Positions 8,692 through 17,072 of a stretch of 64,000 nucleotides of DNA are shown piece after piece. The notes beneath the pieces were generated by a model. It did no database searches and had not been told where the DNA came from. It saw nothing but the letters and a program-made list of their open reading frames with translations. Where the stretch lies: assembly GCA_964368305.1 (NCBI GenBank), contig CAYJAB010000002.1, positions 62,001 to 126,000 on the forward strand. Direction: 5' to 3'. A program made the position numbers and the translations under genes. The stretch's first letter is position 1. Every line of letters starts with the position of its first letter. This DNA comes from CAYJAB01 sp964368305 (GTDB lineage: Bacteria; Bacillota_I; Bacilli_A; Erysipelotrichales; Erysipelotrichaceae).

Positions 8692-9429
8692 ATGGCATTT
8701 TTAGTAAACATCAATGAATTTGAAGGTCCGCTTGATTTAATGTTGCATCTGGTTAAGGAAAAAGAACTTGACCTTTTTGATTTAAATATACAAATATTAA
8801 CGGATCAATATATACAATATATCCATCAAATGGAAAGCTTGCATTTAGAAATCGCAAGTGAGTATCTGAGTGAATTGGCTGGTTTAATAGAGTATAAGAG
8901 TAAAAAATTACTTCCAAAAGATGAAACTGTACTGGAAAGTGAATATGAAGAAGATCCAAAAGATAAACTTGCGCAAAGATTGATGGAATATCAAAAATTC
9001 AAAGAGATAAGTATAGATCTTGAATCTTTATTCCTTGAAAGACAAAAACTACTTTCAAAGCCATTGTCAAGTGAAGTAGAGGATTGGATTAAGGTAGATG
9101 AAAATCAAGAACTTGAGGCAGAAAGTCCATATGAACTTGTTAAGGTTATGACTAAAATACTTAAAAGAATGGCACTAACTCAACCTTTAGAGACAAAGGT
9201 TACAACAAAGGAAATTTCTGTGGATGATCGTATTTCACAGTTAAAATTAATGTATGGAAAAAATAATGAGACATTTTCTTTTGAAGAGATTTTAGTTGAT
9301 TGTAAGGATATGCAACTTTATATCGTTTCTTTTTTAGCGGTATTAGATTTAATTAAAACAAACGAAATGTTATTTACATTAGATGAAGATGAAATGATTT
9401 GGTTGAAATGGAGTAAAACAAATGAATAG
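8692..9429 (+). CDS. scpA: Segregation and condensation protein A
   Basis: This 245-residue kleisin bridges SMC heads in the bacterial condensin complex. The conserved N-terminal helix NINEFEGPLDLMLHLVKEKELDL is diagnostic (it opens FEGPLDLMLHL). The middle is acidic and helical, and the C-terminus is a winged-helix domain. The stop overlaps the scpB start by 8 nt, so the two subunits are made together. Length is normal for the family. Confidence 0.94.
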   Translation: MAFLVNINEFEGPLDLMLHLVKEKELDLFDLNIQILTDQYIQYIHQMESLHLEIASEYLSELAGLIEYKSKKLLPKDETVLESEYEEDPKDKLAQRLMEYQKFKEISIDLESLFLERQKLLSKPLSSEVEDWIKVDENQELEAESPYELVKVMTKILKRMALTQPLETKVTTKEISVDDRISQLKLMYGKNNETFSFEEILVDCKDMQLYIVSFLAVLDLIKTNEMLFTLDEDEMIWLKWSKTNE

Positions 9430-9964
9430 TGATATCAAGGCAATATTAGAAGGACTATTGTTTATTGTAGGAGAGGAAGGCGTAAGTCTTCAACAACTTG
9501 CAAGTGCAGTAGAATTAAATGAAACATATATTGAATCCGTGTTAGATGAGATTCAAAAAGAATACCTACAAGACAACAGAGGGTTTGAATTGGTTAATTA
9601 TGGTGGAAACTATAAATTAGTTTCAAAAGCGCTTGTGCATCCATATGCACAAAAGTTATTTTCATTAAATAAACCAAATACACTTTCAAGTAGTGCACTT
9701 GAAACACTCGCAGTTATTGCATATAAACAACCGATTACACGTGTTGAGATTGAAGAAATACGTGGTGTAGGATGTGATGTAATGCTTCGTAAACTACAAG
9801 CAAAAGGATTGATTAGAGAATACGGTAGAAGTGAAGTTCCGGGAAGACCTATTCTTTATGAAGTGAGTAAAGAATTCATGGATGTGTTTCAACTATTAAG
9901 TTTAAATGAACTTCCTGAACTTCCAAGTTACCAACAAATAGAAGATGATGAACTTTATGATTAA
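9422..9964 (+). CDS. scpB: Segregation and condensation protein B
   Basis: This 180-residue partner of ScpA has two winged-helix domains. Family signatures are ILEGLLFIVGEEG at the start, LSSSALETLAVIAYKQPITRVEIEEIRGV in the middle and LQAKGLIRE, then GRPILYEV near the end. A ScpB dimer binds the kleisin in the SMC complex. It is followed by a terminator, then rluB with its own weak promoter, which is the conserved Firmicutes order scpA-scpB-rluB. Confidence 0.94.
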   Translation: MNSDIKAILEGLLFIVGEEGVSLQQLASAVELNETYIESVLDEIQKEYLQDNRGFELVNYGGNYKLVSKALVHPYAQKLFSLNKPNTLSSSALETLAVIAYKQPITRVEIEEIRGVGCDVMLRKLQAKGLIREYGRSEVPGRPILYEVSKEFMDVFQLLSLNELPELPSYQQIEDDELYD

Positions 9965-9985
9965 GGATGTATTACATCCTTTTTA
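9963..9985 (+). terminator. Short terminator after scpB
   Basis: An 8-bp stem AAGGATGT/ACATCCTT (9963-9970 with 9974-9981), a 3-nt loop and a T-run overlap the scpB stop codon. Confidence 0.6.
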
Positions 9986-10055
9986 TAGTTTATGGATTAT
10001 ATTTTTAAATCATTAAATATCATGTTAAAATAGAAAGATAAAAGAGGTGTTGATT

Positions 10056-10778
10056 ATGGAAAGAATTCAAAAAGTAATAGCTGCAAGTGGAATTTGTTCA
10101 AGAAGAAAAGCGGAACAGTTAATATTAGAAAACAGAGTAAAGGTGGATGGTGTTTTAATTACTGAGTTAGGTTATAAAGTTAAAGCCGGTGCAACTATCG
10201 AAGTAGATGGAAAACCAATCGCAAAAGAAAGTAAAGTTTATTTCATAATGAATAAACCTAAAAAAACAATTTGTGCTGTTACAGATGATCGTGATCGTCA
10301 AACAGTTGTTGATTTGATTGAATGTCCTGCGCGTATTTTTCCTGTGGGTAGATTAGATTATGATACAACAGGTGTACTTTTGTTAACGAATGATGGTGAG
10401 TTTGCGAATGATATTATTCATCCAAGATATCACTTACCAAAAATTTACGATGTGGTAATTGTAGGTATTTTAGAAACTGATGAAATTAAGCAACTTGAAA
10501 AGGGGATTGAACTTGATGGGATTATGACGCAACCTACAAAAGTAAAAGTTACAAATAAAGATTTCCAAAAGCGTATGACAAATTTTGAGATTAAGATTTA
10601 TGAAGGAAGAAATCGCCAAGTAAAACGTATGTTAGAATACTTTGGACATGAGGTTGTAAGGTTACACAGAAGACAGTTAGGGGTAGTGACTGTAAATGAT
10701 TTAAGACCTGGTCAATATCGTATCTTAAAGCCGTTTGAAGTCAAACAATTACGTAAATTAGCAAACGAGAATAAATAA
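10056..10778 (+). CDS. rluB: 23S rRNA pseudouridine synthase RluB
   Basis: This 240-residue RsuA-family pseudouridine synthase probably modifies U2605 of 23S rRNA. An S4 RNA-binding domain fills about residues 1-60 (SGICSRRKAEQLI). The catalytic motif GRLDYDTTGVLLLTNDG has Asp101 as nucleophile. NRQVKRMLEYFGHEV closes the domain. ATG 10056 was chosen because AGAGGTG lies 7 nt upstream. The GTG at 10047 is part of that ribosome site. Confidence 0.9.
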   Translation: MERIQKVIAASGICSRRKAEQLILENRVKVDGVLITELGYKVKAGATIEVDGKPIAKESKVYFIMNKPKKTICAVTDDRDRQTVVDLIECPARIFPVGRLDYDTTGVLLLTNDGEFANDIIHPRYHLPKIYDVVIVGILETDEIKQLEKGIELDGIMTQPTKVKVTNKDFQKRMTNFEIKIYEGRNRQVKRMLEYFGHEVVRLHRRQLGVVTVNDLRPGQYRILKPFEVKQLRKLANENK

Positions 10779-10779
10779 T

Positions 10780-11172
10780 ATGAACTGGCTTAGAAAAATA
10801 TTTTATGGAAGATATGGAATAGATGAATTATCTTTATTCTTATTAGTACTTATGATTGTTACAAGTATTTTATCCGGCATTTTATCTAATGAAATACTTT
10901 ATTATGTTTCTTTGATAATTATGGGTTTTGGATATTATAGAATATTTTCTAGAAACCATTCAAAACGAATAAAAGAGAATGATTGGTATTTAAGAAAATA
11001 TCGTAAGCTGGATAAAAAGTTAAAGTATGTTATAAAAAGAGTTGTAGATTTTCCAAAATATAAGTATTTTAACTGTCCTGTTTGTGAACAAAAAATACGT
11101 ATACCAAGGGGAAAAGGGAAAGTAGATATTAAATGTCCTAAGTGTCGATCTATTTTTGAAAGAAAAACATAA
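10780..11172 (+). CDS. Small membrane protein with zinc-ribbon tail
   Basis: I do not recognise a named family beyond a fold-level call. The 130-residue product has two hydrophobic helices (about 17-36 and 38-55), a basic stretch rich in Lys/Arg, then a zinc-ribbon pattern CPVC and CPKC (about 99-102 and 121-124). The N-terminus and the tail should both be cytosolic. It begins one base after the rluB stop and has no strong ribosome site, so it is probably coupled. It may be a nucleic-acid or ribosome-associated membrane protein; this is not established. Confidence 0.65.
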   Translation: MNWLRKIFYGRYGIDELSLFLLVLMIVTSILSGILSNEILYYVSLIIMGFGYYRIFSRNHSKRIKENDWYLRKYRKLDKKLKYVIKRVVDFPKYKYFNCPVCEQKIRIPRGKGKVDIKCPKCRSIFERKT

Positions 11173-11185
11173 ATGGGGGGGATAT

Positions 11186-11704
11186 ATGAATCTTATAATT
11201 AGAAAAGCGAAAACTGAAGATATAAGGCAAATAATGATTGTGTTTGACTTTGCTAAATCTGCACTGAAAGATTTAAATATTGATCAATGGCAAAATAATT
11301 ATCCAAATGAAGAAGTCATTAAAAATGATCTTCGATTAGAACAAGTTTATGTTGTTGAAATCAATTTTAAAATAGTTGCTACGTTTGTACTTTCTTTTGA
11401 ACATGAAGTTGCATATGAAAATATAGAGGGAGTCGGATTTAAAGATAGTGGAAAATATGGTGTGATTCACCGTATTGCAATATTAGATGCCTATAAAGGA
11501 CAAGGAATCGGCGATAAAATAATTGAGAAGTCAATTGATGTTTGTTTAGAAAAAAATGTACACAGTATAAAAGCAGATACCCACAGAGGGAATATTGTAA
11601 TGCAAAAGTTTTTACTTAAACACTTATTTGAATATCGTGGGGATGTTCATATTATAAGTGAAGGAGATACACTTCGATTTGTTTATGAAAGAATCATATC
11701 TTAA
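11186..11704 (+). CDS. GNAT family N-acetyltransferase
   Basis: This 172-residue acetyltransferase has an N-terminal RKAKTEDIRQIM typical of the GNAT fold. The acetyl-CoA pyrophosphate loop appears as HRIAILDAYKGQGIGDKII (about 99-117), followed by the C-terminal strand-helix. The substrate is unknown. Start ATG 11186 follows a run of seven Gs that makes a strong ribosome site, and the earlier in-frame ATG at 11156 lies within the upstream gene. It is the last gene of the rluB transcript. Confidence 0.82.
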   Translation: MNLIIRKAKTEDIRQIMIVFDFAKSALKDLNIDQWQNNYPNEEVIKNDLRLEQVYVVEINFKIVATFVLSFEHEVAYENIEGVGFKDSGKYGVIHRIAILDAYKGQGIGDKIIEKSIDVCLEKNVHSIKADTHRGNIVMQKFLLKHLFEYRGDVHIISEGDTLRFVYERIIS

Positions 11705-11718
11705 GGTATGATTTTTTT
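11692..11718 (+). terminator. Terminator after GNAT gene
   Basis: A 9-pair stem with one G-T pair (AATCATATC 11692-11700 with GGTATGATT 11705-11713), a TTAA loop and seven Ts overlap the stop codon. Confidence 0.65.
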
Positions 11719-11725
11719 ATGTTGC

Positions 11726-11754
11726 TTGTATACTTCAAGAAATTAAGTTAAAAT
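11726..11754 (+). promoter_or_regulatory. Promoter of the rsmE operon
   Basis: TTGTAT (11726-11731), a 17-bp spacer and TAAAAT (11749-11754) lie 15 bp before the rsmE ATG. Confidence 0.6.
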
Positions 11755-11769
11755 AAATATGGTGATTTT

Positions 11770-12483
11770 ATGCAACAGTATTTTATTGATAAAGAGATTA
11801 TGATAGGAAATGCGATTGTTTTAGATAAAGAACAATCTTTTCATATTTCTAAAGTTATGCGTTTTAAAGAAAATGATAAAATAAGGGTTGCTAATAATGT
11901 AACATTAGCGATTGCTACTATTTCATTTGACTTTAATAATGTAGTGGTAACGCCTATTGAATTATTAGAAAACATTAGTGAGTTTTCTAATAAAATAACA
12001 ATTGTGCAAGCTTTTATTAAAGGTGATAGATGGGATATGGTTATACAAAAAGCAGCAGAGCTTGGATGTCATACATTTGTCCCATTGCAGACAAGTCGTA
12101 CTGTTGTACGCATCAATGATAAAATTAATCAAAAGATGGTCAGATTTAATAAAATTGCAATGGAAGCATCAGAACAGTCACAAAGATTTACATGTATGAA
12201 AGTGGAAAATCCAATTGATTTAAAAGATATTAAAGCTGTTTTGACTGATATTAATTTAGTTGCATATGAAAAAAGTGAAGTTTCAAAAAGAGAGTTAAAA
12301 GATTTAGTTAAACCTGGGAAAGATATTACAATTATCATTGGTCCTGAGGGAGGATTTTCTTTGTCAGAAATTGAATATTTGAATGAATTAGGGGTTGAAT
12401 GTTGTTCGCTTGGAAAAAGAATACTACGCGCTGAAACAGCAACTATGTATGCACTTAGCGTGTTAGATACATTGATAGGGTAA
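11770..12483 (+). CDS. rsmE: 16S rRNA (uracil(1498)-N(3))-methyltransferase
   Basis: This 237-residue SPOUT methyltransferase modifies U1498 of 16S rRNA. An N-terminal PUA-like domain (HISKVMRFKENDKIRVANN) precedes the knotted SAM-binding domain with IIGPEGGFSLSEIEYL and LGKRILRAETA. The conserved order with mtaB nearby (yqeU-yqeV in B. subtilis) supports the assignment. It is the first gene of an operon that continues for at least three genes. Confidence 0.93.
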   Translation: MQQYFIDKEIMIGNAIVLDKEQSFHISKVMRFKENDKIRVANNVTLAIATISFDFNNVVVTPIELLENISEFSNKITIVQAFIKGDRWDMVIQKAAELGCHTFVPLQTSRTVVRINDKINQKMVRFNKIAMEASEQSQRFTCMKVENPIDLKDIKAVLTDINLVAYEKSEVSKRELKDLVKPGKDITIIIGPEGGFSLSEIEYLNELGVECCSLGKRILRAETATMYALSVLDTLIG

Positions 12484-12485
12484 TT

Positions 12486-13264
12486 ATGAGAGAAATAGAA
12501 AAAATACTTAGAAGTGAAAATAAACTTACGTATAAAAATATAAAATCTTACAAAAATAAAGTTACAGATATGGAAAAAGTGCTAAAAGAATATTCTATTA
12601 CATATCAGTTTAAAAATGATTTTGATTTTTTTTATTTTGAAACGATTGTAAAAAGCATTGAAAGTAAAAGAGTATTAGAAACTACATATGACCAAGTAAG
12701 AAATGAATTGTTTGAAATTTGGGATCATATGAGTTATAACGAACGAAATGGGTTTATGAATGACGCATTAAAAGAATTAAAAAATGGATTATTATCTTTT
12801 AAAAAGGAAGATAAGATTATTTATATTACATTTTTTGATGAATTGCTAAATACATTATATGAAAAAGAATTTGCTGTATTTGAATTACCTCAATTTTATA
12901 AGTTATACAAGGTATTTAGTGATAAGTTTGTAGAACGTTATCATTATGGAATTCTACCATANNNNNNNNNNCGCATGGATTTGCGAGTTGTATGGGTATT
13001 TGTGAATCAGAAAATGGATTTGTTTTATATGATGAAAATATGATGAGTTTTTATATAGTGCTAAATAGTGGAGAAAATTTTCATTATTCTTTAAACAAAA
13101 TAAAGGCAATAAAAACATTACCGATGGATAAAATGATTGAGATGGGACAAATTTTCTTATCTCAAGATAAAATGCATATTATTTCATGTCTAATTGAATC
13201 AAATATGTTATCAAGATTTACAGTTTCAAAATTAGAGAAACTTAAGAAGAGAGGGATTAAGTGA
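12486..13264 (+). CDS. Hypothetical protein, interrupted by an assembly gap
   Basis: This gene lies between rsmE and mtaB and is cut by ten Ns at 12962-12971. The N-terminal part (to GILP before the gap) is lysine-rich and helical. After the gap the true frame begins at base 12974 (HGFASCMGICESENGF) and runs to the stop at 13262-13264. The two parts are in one frame only if the real gap is 2, 5, 8... bases (2 mod 3), so the frame shown through ten Ns is wrong. I recognise no domain. No signal peptide or membrane helix is visible. It overlaps the GTG start of mtaB by 4 nt. About 258 residues in total. Confidence 0.65.
12962..12971. other. Assembly gap (10 N)
   Basis: Ten Ns are a scaffolding placeholder inside the unknown gene. 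The flanks do not share an obvious overlap, so some bases are probably missing. Confidence 0.97.
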
Positions 13265-14553
13265 TTACATTCGCAATAAGTACACTAGGTTGTAAAGTAA
13301 ATACATACGAATCAAATAGTTATCGACAAGGATTAGAAGAAAAAGGATATCAAGAAGTTGATTTTAAAGATAAAGCAGACATTTACATTATAAATACATG
13401 TACTGTAACAAATACAGCGGCCAGTAAAAGTCGTCAAAAAATAAATCAAGCACTAAAATTAAACGAAGATGCGATTATTTGTGTTGTTGGATGTCTTGTA
13501 CAAACAAGTAGTGATGATATTTTAGAAAAAAGTAGCATTGATATTTTAGTTGGTGCAAGTGGAAAAGCAAACCTTGTGTCATATATTGAAGAAGCATTGC
13601 TTAATAAAAAACAGACAATTATGATTGAGGATGTAAGAGAAAATGCAACTTTTGAAATGTTGCCACTGGATCATTTTACTCATCAAAAAAGAGCATTCTT
13701 AAAAATACAAGATGGATGCAATCAATTTTGCTCATATTGTATTATTCCATATGCAAGAGGAAAAGAACGCTCAATGAACCCTGACCTTGTTGTATTACAA
13801 GCAAAAGCTTTAGTAAAACAAGGACATCAGGAATTGGTATTAAGTGGAATACATACAGGAAGATATGGAAAAGAGCATGCGTGTTCTCTTACTGATTTGA
13901 TGTATAAATTAATAGAAGTTGAAGGATTGAAAAGAATCCGTATTTCATCGATTGAGATGAATGAAGTGACAGATCGATTGCTTGATCTAATGGAAAATAA
14001 TGATAAAATTGCGAAGCATCTTCATATCCCACTTCAATCAGGGAGTGATACAATTTTAAAAAATATGAATCGCCAATATTTAACAGCTGCATATTATGAA
14101 AGGCTAATCGAAATTAGAAATAGAATTCCTAAAATAGCGATTACTGCTGATGTAATTGTTGGGTTTCCACAAGAAGATGATTCTTTGTTTTTAGAAACAG
14201 TTTCATTTATTGAAAAATCTCAGTTTACTTCTTTACATGTATTTCCATACAGTATGAGAAAAAACACGATTGCTGCAACATTAAAACCACAGATTGAAAA
14301 TAGTGTTAAAAAACAACGTGTTCATAAATTAATGGAAATTTCAAATAACCAATTTGTGAATTATAAGCAAACATTTGTTAATAAGACTGTTTCTGTGTTG
14401 GTGGAGCAAAAGAAAAATGGGTATTATTTTGGGCATAGTAGTGAATACTTACCTGTGTATATTGAAGAAGAGGCTACAATTGGAGAAATTGTAGATGTTA
14501 AAATTAGTCGTTTTCAAAATAATGAATTATATGGAAAGGTGGATGTTGAATAA
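13261..14553 (+). CDS. mtaB: tRNA threonylcarbamoyladenosine methylthiotransferase MtaB
   Basis: This 430-residue radical-SAM methylthiotransferase converts t6A37 to ms2t6A37 in tRNA. The N-terminal domain has the three auxiliary-cluster cysteines Cys11 (STLGCKVN), Cys47 (NTCTVTN) and Cys78 (VVGCLVQ). The radical-SAM cluster is Cys153-x3-Cys157-x2-Cys160 (DGCNQFCSYC). A TRAM-like domain ends the protein. LGCKVN and the t6A-type YARGKERS segment separate it from MiaB. It uses a GTG start within a GTGA overlap with the previous gene. Confidence 0.93.
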   Translation: MITFAISTLGCKVNTYESNSYRQGLEEKGYQEVDFKDKADIYIINTCTVTNTAASKSRQKINQALKLNEDAIICVVGCLVQTSSDDILEKSSIDILVGASGKANLVSYIEEALLNKKQTIMIEDVRENATFEMLPLDHFTHQKRAFLKIQDGCNQFCSYCIIPYARGKERSMNPDLVVLQAKALVKQGHQELVLSGIHTGRYGKEHACSLTDLMYKLIEVEGLKRIRISSIEMNEVTDRLLDLMENNDKIAKHLHIPLQSGSDTILKNMNRQYLTAAYYERLIEIRNRIPKIAITADVIVGFPQEDDSLFLETVSFIEKSQFTSLHVFPYSMRKNTIAATLKPQIENSVKKQRVHKLMEISNNQFVNYKQTFVNKTVSVLVEQKKNGYYFGHSSEYLPVYIEEEATIGEIVDVKISRFQNNELYGKVDVE

Positions 14554-16007
14554 TGTTATTATCAAAATTAATAAAGGAAGCACCCGATATTGAAATAGAG
14601 AGTCTTTCTATTGACTCAAGAACAGCAAGAAAAAATTCTGTTTTCTTTTGTTTGAGTGGTGTGATGGAAGATGGGCATAAATATATCGGTAATGCAATTG
14701 AGAATGGTGCAGTTTGTATTGTGCATGCAAAGGATATTTCTAACTTTCAAGATGGAGTTGTATACATTAAAGTAGAGGATGTTCAACTTGTATTGAATGA
14801 TGTGATGGATGTATTTTTTGATCATGCAAGTGAAAAACTTCAAATGTATGGAGTTACTGGAACAAATGGGAAGTCTACAATTGCCTTTACTATAAAGAAT
14901 ATTTTAAATCAATACAAAAAAACGGGCTATATTGGGACGATAGCAATTGAATATGGAGATGTTAAAGAATTACCTGTTCTTACAACTCCAGATGCAGTAA
15001 GTTTAAATGAAACCCTAGCAAAAATGGTTGAAAATAATGTAGAAGCACTTGCGCTTGAAGTAAGTTCTCATGGGATTAAACAAAATCGTGTGAGTAATGT
15101 TGATTTTGATATTGTAATTTTTACAAATTTATCACACGATCATTTAGATTTCCATAAAACAATGGAAAAATACTATGAGACAAAACGTCGCTTATTTACA
15201 GAAATAGATAAAGATAAGACAGCGATTGTAAATGTTGATGATGAATACGGTAAAAGGCTTTCGGTTGAAGCTAAGTGTGAAGTTTTCACTTATGGAATTA
15301 ATAATGATGCAGATTATCGTGCAACTAACGTTACGCTATATCCAACAAAAACAACCTTTACTTTAATACATGCACAAAAACAGTATGATATTGAAACGAA
15401 TATGGTTGCAGAGTTTAATGTTTACAATTTATTGGCAGTTGTTGCAGCGCTTCATCAAGGTGGACTTGAGATGGACCAAATTATTTCAAAAATTAATCAT
15501 CTTAGACAAGTAGATGGTCGTATGGAGATAATTTGTGAGGGACAGCCGTTTAATTTGATTGTGGATTATGCGCATACTCCAGATGGATTTGAGAAAATTT
15601 GTGAATACGCAAAGTCAATTACTCCAAAAGGAAATAAGATTTACGCTGTTTTTGGAAGTGCTGGAAAACGCGATACAATGAAACGTCCTGTTTTAGGAGA
15701 AATTGCAGATCGTACATGCGATATGATCATATTGACTGAAGAGGATCCAAGAAATGAATCAATAACAGATATTTGCATGGAAATTGCTGCAGGTATAAAA
15801 GGAAAATTCTTAGTGATTGAAAGTCGTTATGATGCGATTCGACAAGCAATTGATCTTGCAAATGAAAATGATACAGTACTAGTACTTGCAAAAGGCAGTG
15901 AAACATATATGTATCGTGAGTTTGGAAGAGAAGAGTGGCTAGGTGATGATAAGGCGTGTCGTGAAATTTTAAAAGATTTTTATTTTAGTGATACGGATTG
16001 TGAATAA
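14553..16007 (+). CDS. murE: UDP-N-acetylmuramyl-tripeptide synthetase MurE
   Basis: This 484-residue Mur ligase adds the third amino acid to UDP-MurNAc-L-Ala-D-Glu in peptidoglycan synthesis. The ATP loop is VTGTNGKST (101-109). LTTPDAVSLNE, ALEVSSHGI and TNLSHDHLDFH match MurE. The carbamylated-lysine region is KYYETKRRLF. The substrate-selecting motif, DNPR in diaminopimelate enzymes and DNPA in lysine enzymes, reads EDPR here (397-400), so the added residue is not certain. It overlaps mtaB by one base. This is an unusual site for murE, away from other mur genes. Confidence 0.9.
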   Translation: MLLSKLIKEAPDIEIESLSIDSRTARKNSVFFCLSGVMEDGHKYIGNAIENGAVCIVHAKDISNFQDGVVYIKVEDVQLVLNDVMDVFFDHASEKLQMYGVTGTNGKSTIAFTIKNILNQYKKTGYIGTIAIEYGDVKELPVLTTPDAVSLNETLAKMVENNVEALALEVSSHGIKQNRVSNVDFDIVIFTNLSHDHLDFHKTMEKYYETKRRLFTEIDKDKTAIVNVDDEYGKRLSVEAKCEVFTYGINNDADYRATNVTLYPTKTTFTLIHAQKQYDIETNMVAEFNVYNLLAVVAALHQGGLEMDQIISKINHLRQVDGRMEIICEGQPFNLIVDYAHTPDGFEKICEYAKSITPKGNKIYAVFGSAGKRDTMKRPVLGEIADRTCDMIILTEEDPRNESITDICMEIAAGIKGKFLVIESRYDAIRQAIDLANENDTVLVLAKGSETYMYREFGREEWLGDDKACREILKDFYFSDTDCE

Positions 16008-16069
16008 TCTTTGCTAAAAGATATTTTCTATAAAATATGATAAAATTAAAAATATATAAGGAGAACATT

Positions 16070-16738
16070 ATGAATAAATATATTGATCATACGTTACTTA
16101 AACAAGATTCTACAAAAGCACAAATTAACACATTGTGCGAAGAGGCAATGCAATATGATTTCGCATCTGTGTGTGTAAATCCATATTGGGTACCGTTTTG
16201 TGCAGAAAAACTTGCACAATCAGATGTAATGGTATGTACAGTAGTAGGATTTCCACTAGGAGCTACAACATCAAAGACAAAAGCATTTGAAACAAAAGAA
16301 GCCATTGAAAATGGCGCAGATGAAGTGGATATGGTTATTAACATTGGTGCATTAAAAGATAGAGATTTTGATTATATTGTATCTGATATTAAAGCGGTTG
16401 TAGATGCCGCAAACGGTAAGTGTGTTAAAGTCATCATCGAAACATGTTTGTTGACAGATGAAGAAATTGTTTTAGCATGTGAAGCATGTTTATCTGCAAA
16501 GGCAACTTTTGTAAAAACATCTACAGGATTCTCTAAAGCAGGTGCGACTGTAGAAGCTGTAGTGTTAATGAAAAAGACTGTTAAAGATGAATGTTTAATT
16601 AAAGCAGCAGGCGGTATTAGAGACTATAACGGACTTGTAGAAATGATTGAAAAAGGTGCAAATCGTATTGGAACAAGCAGTGGAATTCAATTATTAAATA
16701 AAGAAAATCAAAAGAGTGATAATATAGTTAAATATTAA
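16070..16738 (+). CDS. deoC: Deoxyribose-phosphate aldolase
   Basis: This 222-residue TIM-barrel aldolase cleaves 2-deoxyribose 5-phosphate to acetaldehyde and glyceraldehyde 3-phosphate in deoxynucleoside catabolism. Motifs are YIDHTLLKQD, VVGFPLGA, NGADEVDMVINIGALK, the Schiff-base lysine in FVKTSTGFSKAGAT, and KAAGGIRDY. Start ATG 16070 follows AGGAGA. The longer reading from 16037 has no ribosome site. It follows murE after 62 bp of AT-rich sequence without a clear terminator. Confidence 0.94.
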   Translation: MNKYIDHTLLKQDSTKAQINTLCEEAMQYDFASVCVNPYWVPFCAEKLAQSDVMVCTVVGFPLGATTSKTKAFETKEAIENGADEVDMVINIGALKDRDFDYIVSDIKAVVDAANGKCVKVIIETCLLTDEEIVLACEACLSAKATFVKTSTGFSKAGATVEAVVLMKKTVKDECLIKAAGGIRDYNGLVEMIEKGANRIGTSSGIQLLNKENQKSDNIVKY

Positions 16739-16739
16739 C

Positions 16740-16768
16740 TTGCAATTATTTATTTAATTATGTATAAT
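16740..16768 (+). promoter_or_regulatory. Promoter of rpsU
   Basis: TTGCAA (16740-16745), a 17-bp spacer and TATAAT (16763-16768) lie 32 bp before the rpsU ATG, with GGGAGG as ribosome site. Confidence 0.7.
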
Positions 16769-16799
16769 TAGTATGCTTGATTCAGAAGGGAGGTTTTGT

Positions 16800-16979
16800 A
16801 TGCCAAGAGTTGTAGTAAAAGAAAATGAAGTATTGGATGATGCGTTACGCAGATTCAAACGTCAAGTTTCTCGCAACGGAACCCTAGCTGAAGCTCGCAA
16901 AAGAGAGTTTTACGTTAAACCAGGCGTTCGTCGTAAATTAAAATCGGAAGCTGCTCGTAAAGCTAAGCGTGGTAAATAA
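16800..16979 (+). CDS. rpsU: Ribosomal protein bS21
   Basis: This 59-residue, strongly basic small-subunit protein begins MPRVVVKENEVLDDALRRFK and has a C-terminal poly-basic helix (VRRKLKSEAARKAKRGK), the usual bS21 layout. It acts near the anti-Shine-Dalgarno end of 16S rRNA. The start at 16800 follows GGGAGG. The longer reading from 16773 overlaps the ribosome site and promoter exit. It has its own promoter and terminator and sits upstream of phoH as in many Firmicutes. Confidence 0.97.
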   Translation: MPRVVVKENEVLDDALRRFKRQVSRNGTLAEARKREFYVKPGVRRKLKSEAARKAKRGK

Positions 16980-17002
16980 AAGAAGCATTGCTTCTTTTTT
17001 TT
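16978..17002 (+). terminator. Terminator after rpsU
   Basis: A 9-bp stem AAAAGAAGC/GCTTCTTTT (16978-16986 with 16990-16998), a 3-nt loop and a run of nine Ts are present, partly overlapping the stop codon. Confidence 0.85.
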
Positions 17003-17072
17003 ATTTATAAAAGTATTACAATTTTGTGATAACTAAAGTAAAATAAAAGAGTAAAGAAGGAGGCGTGTTTTT

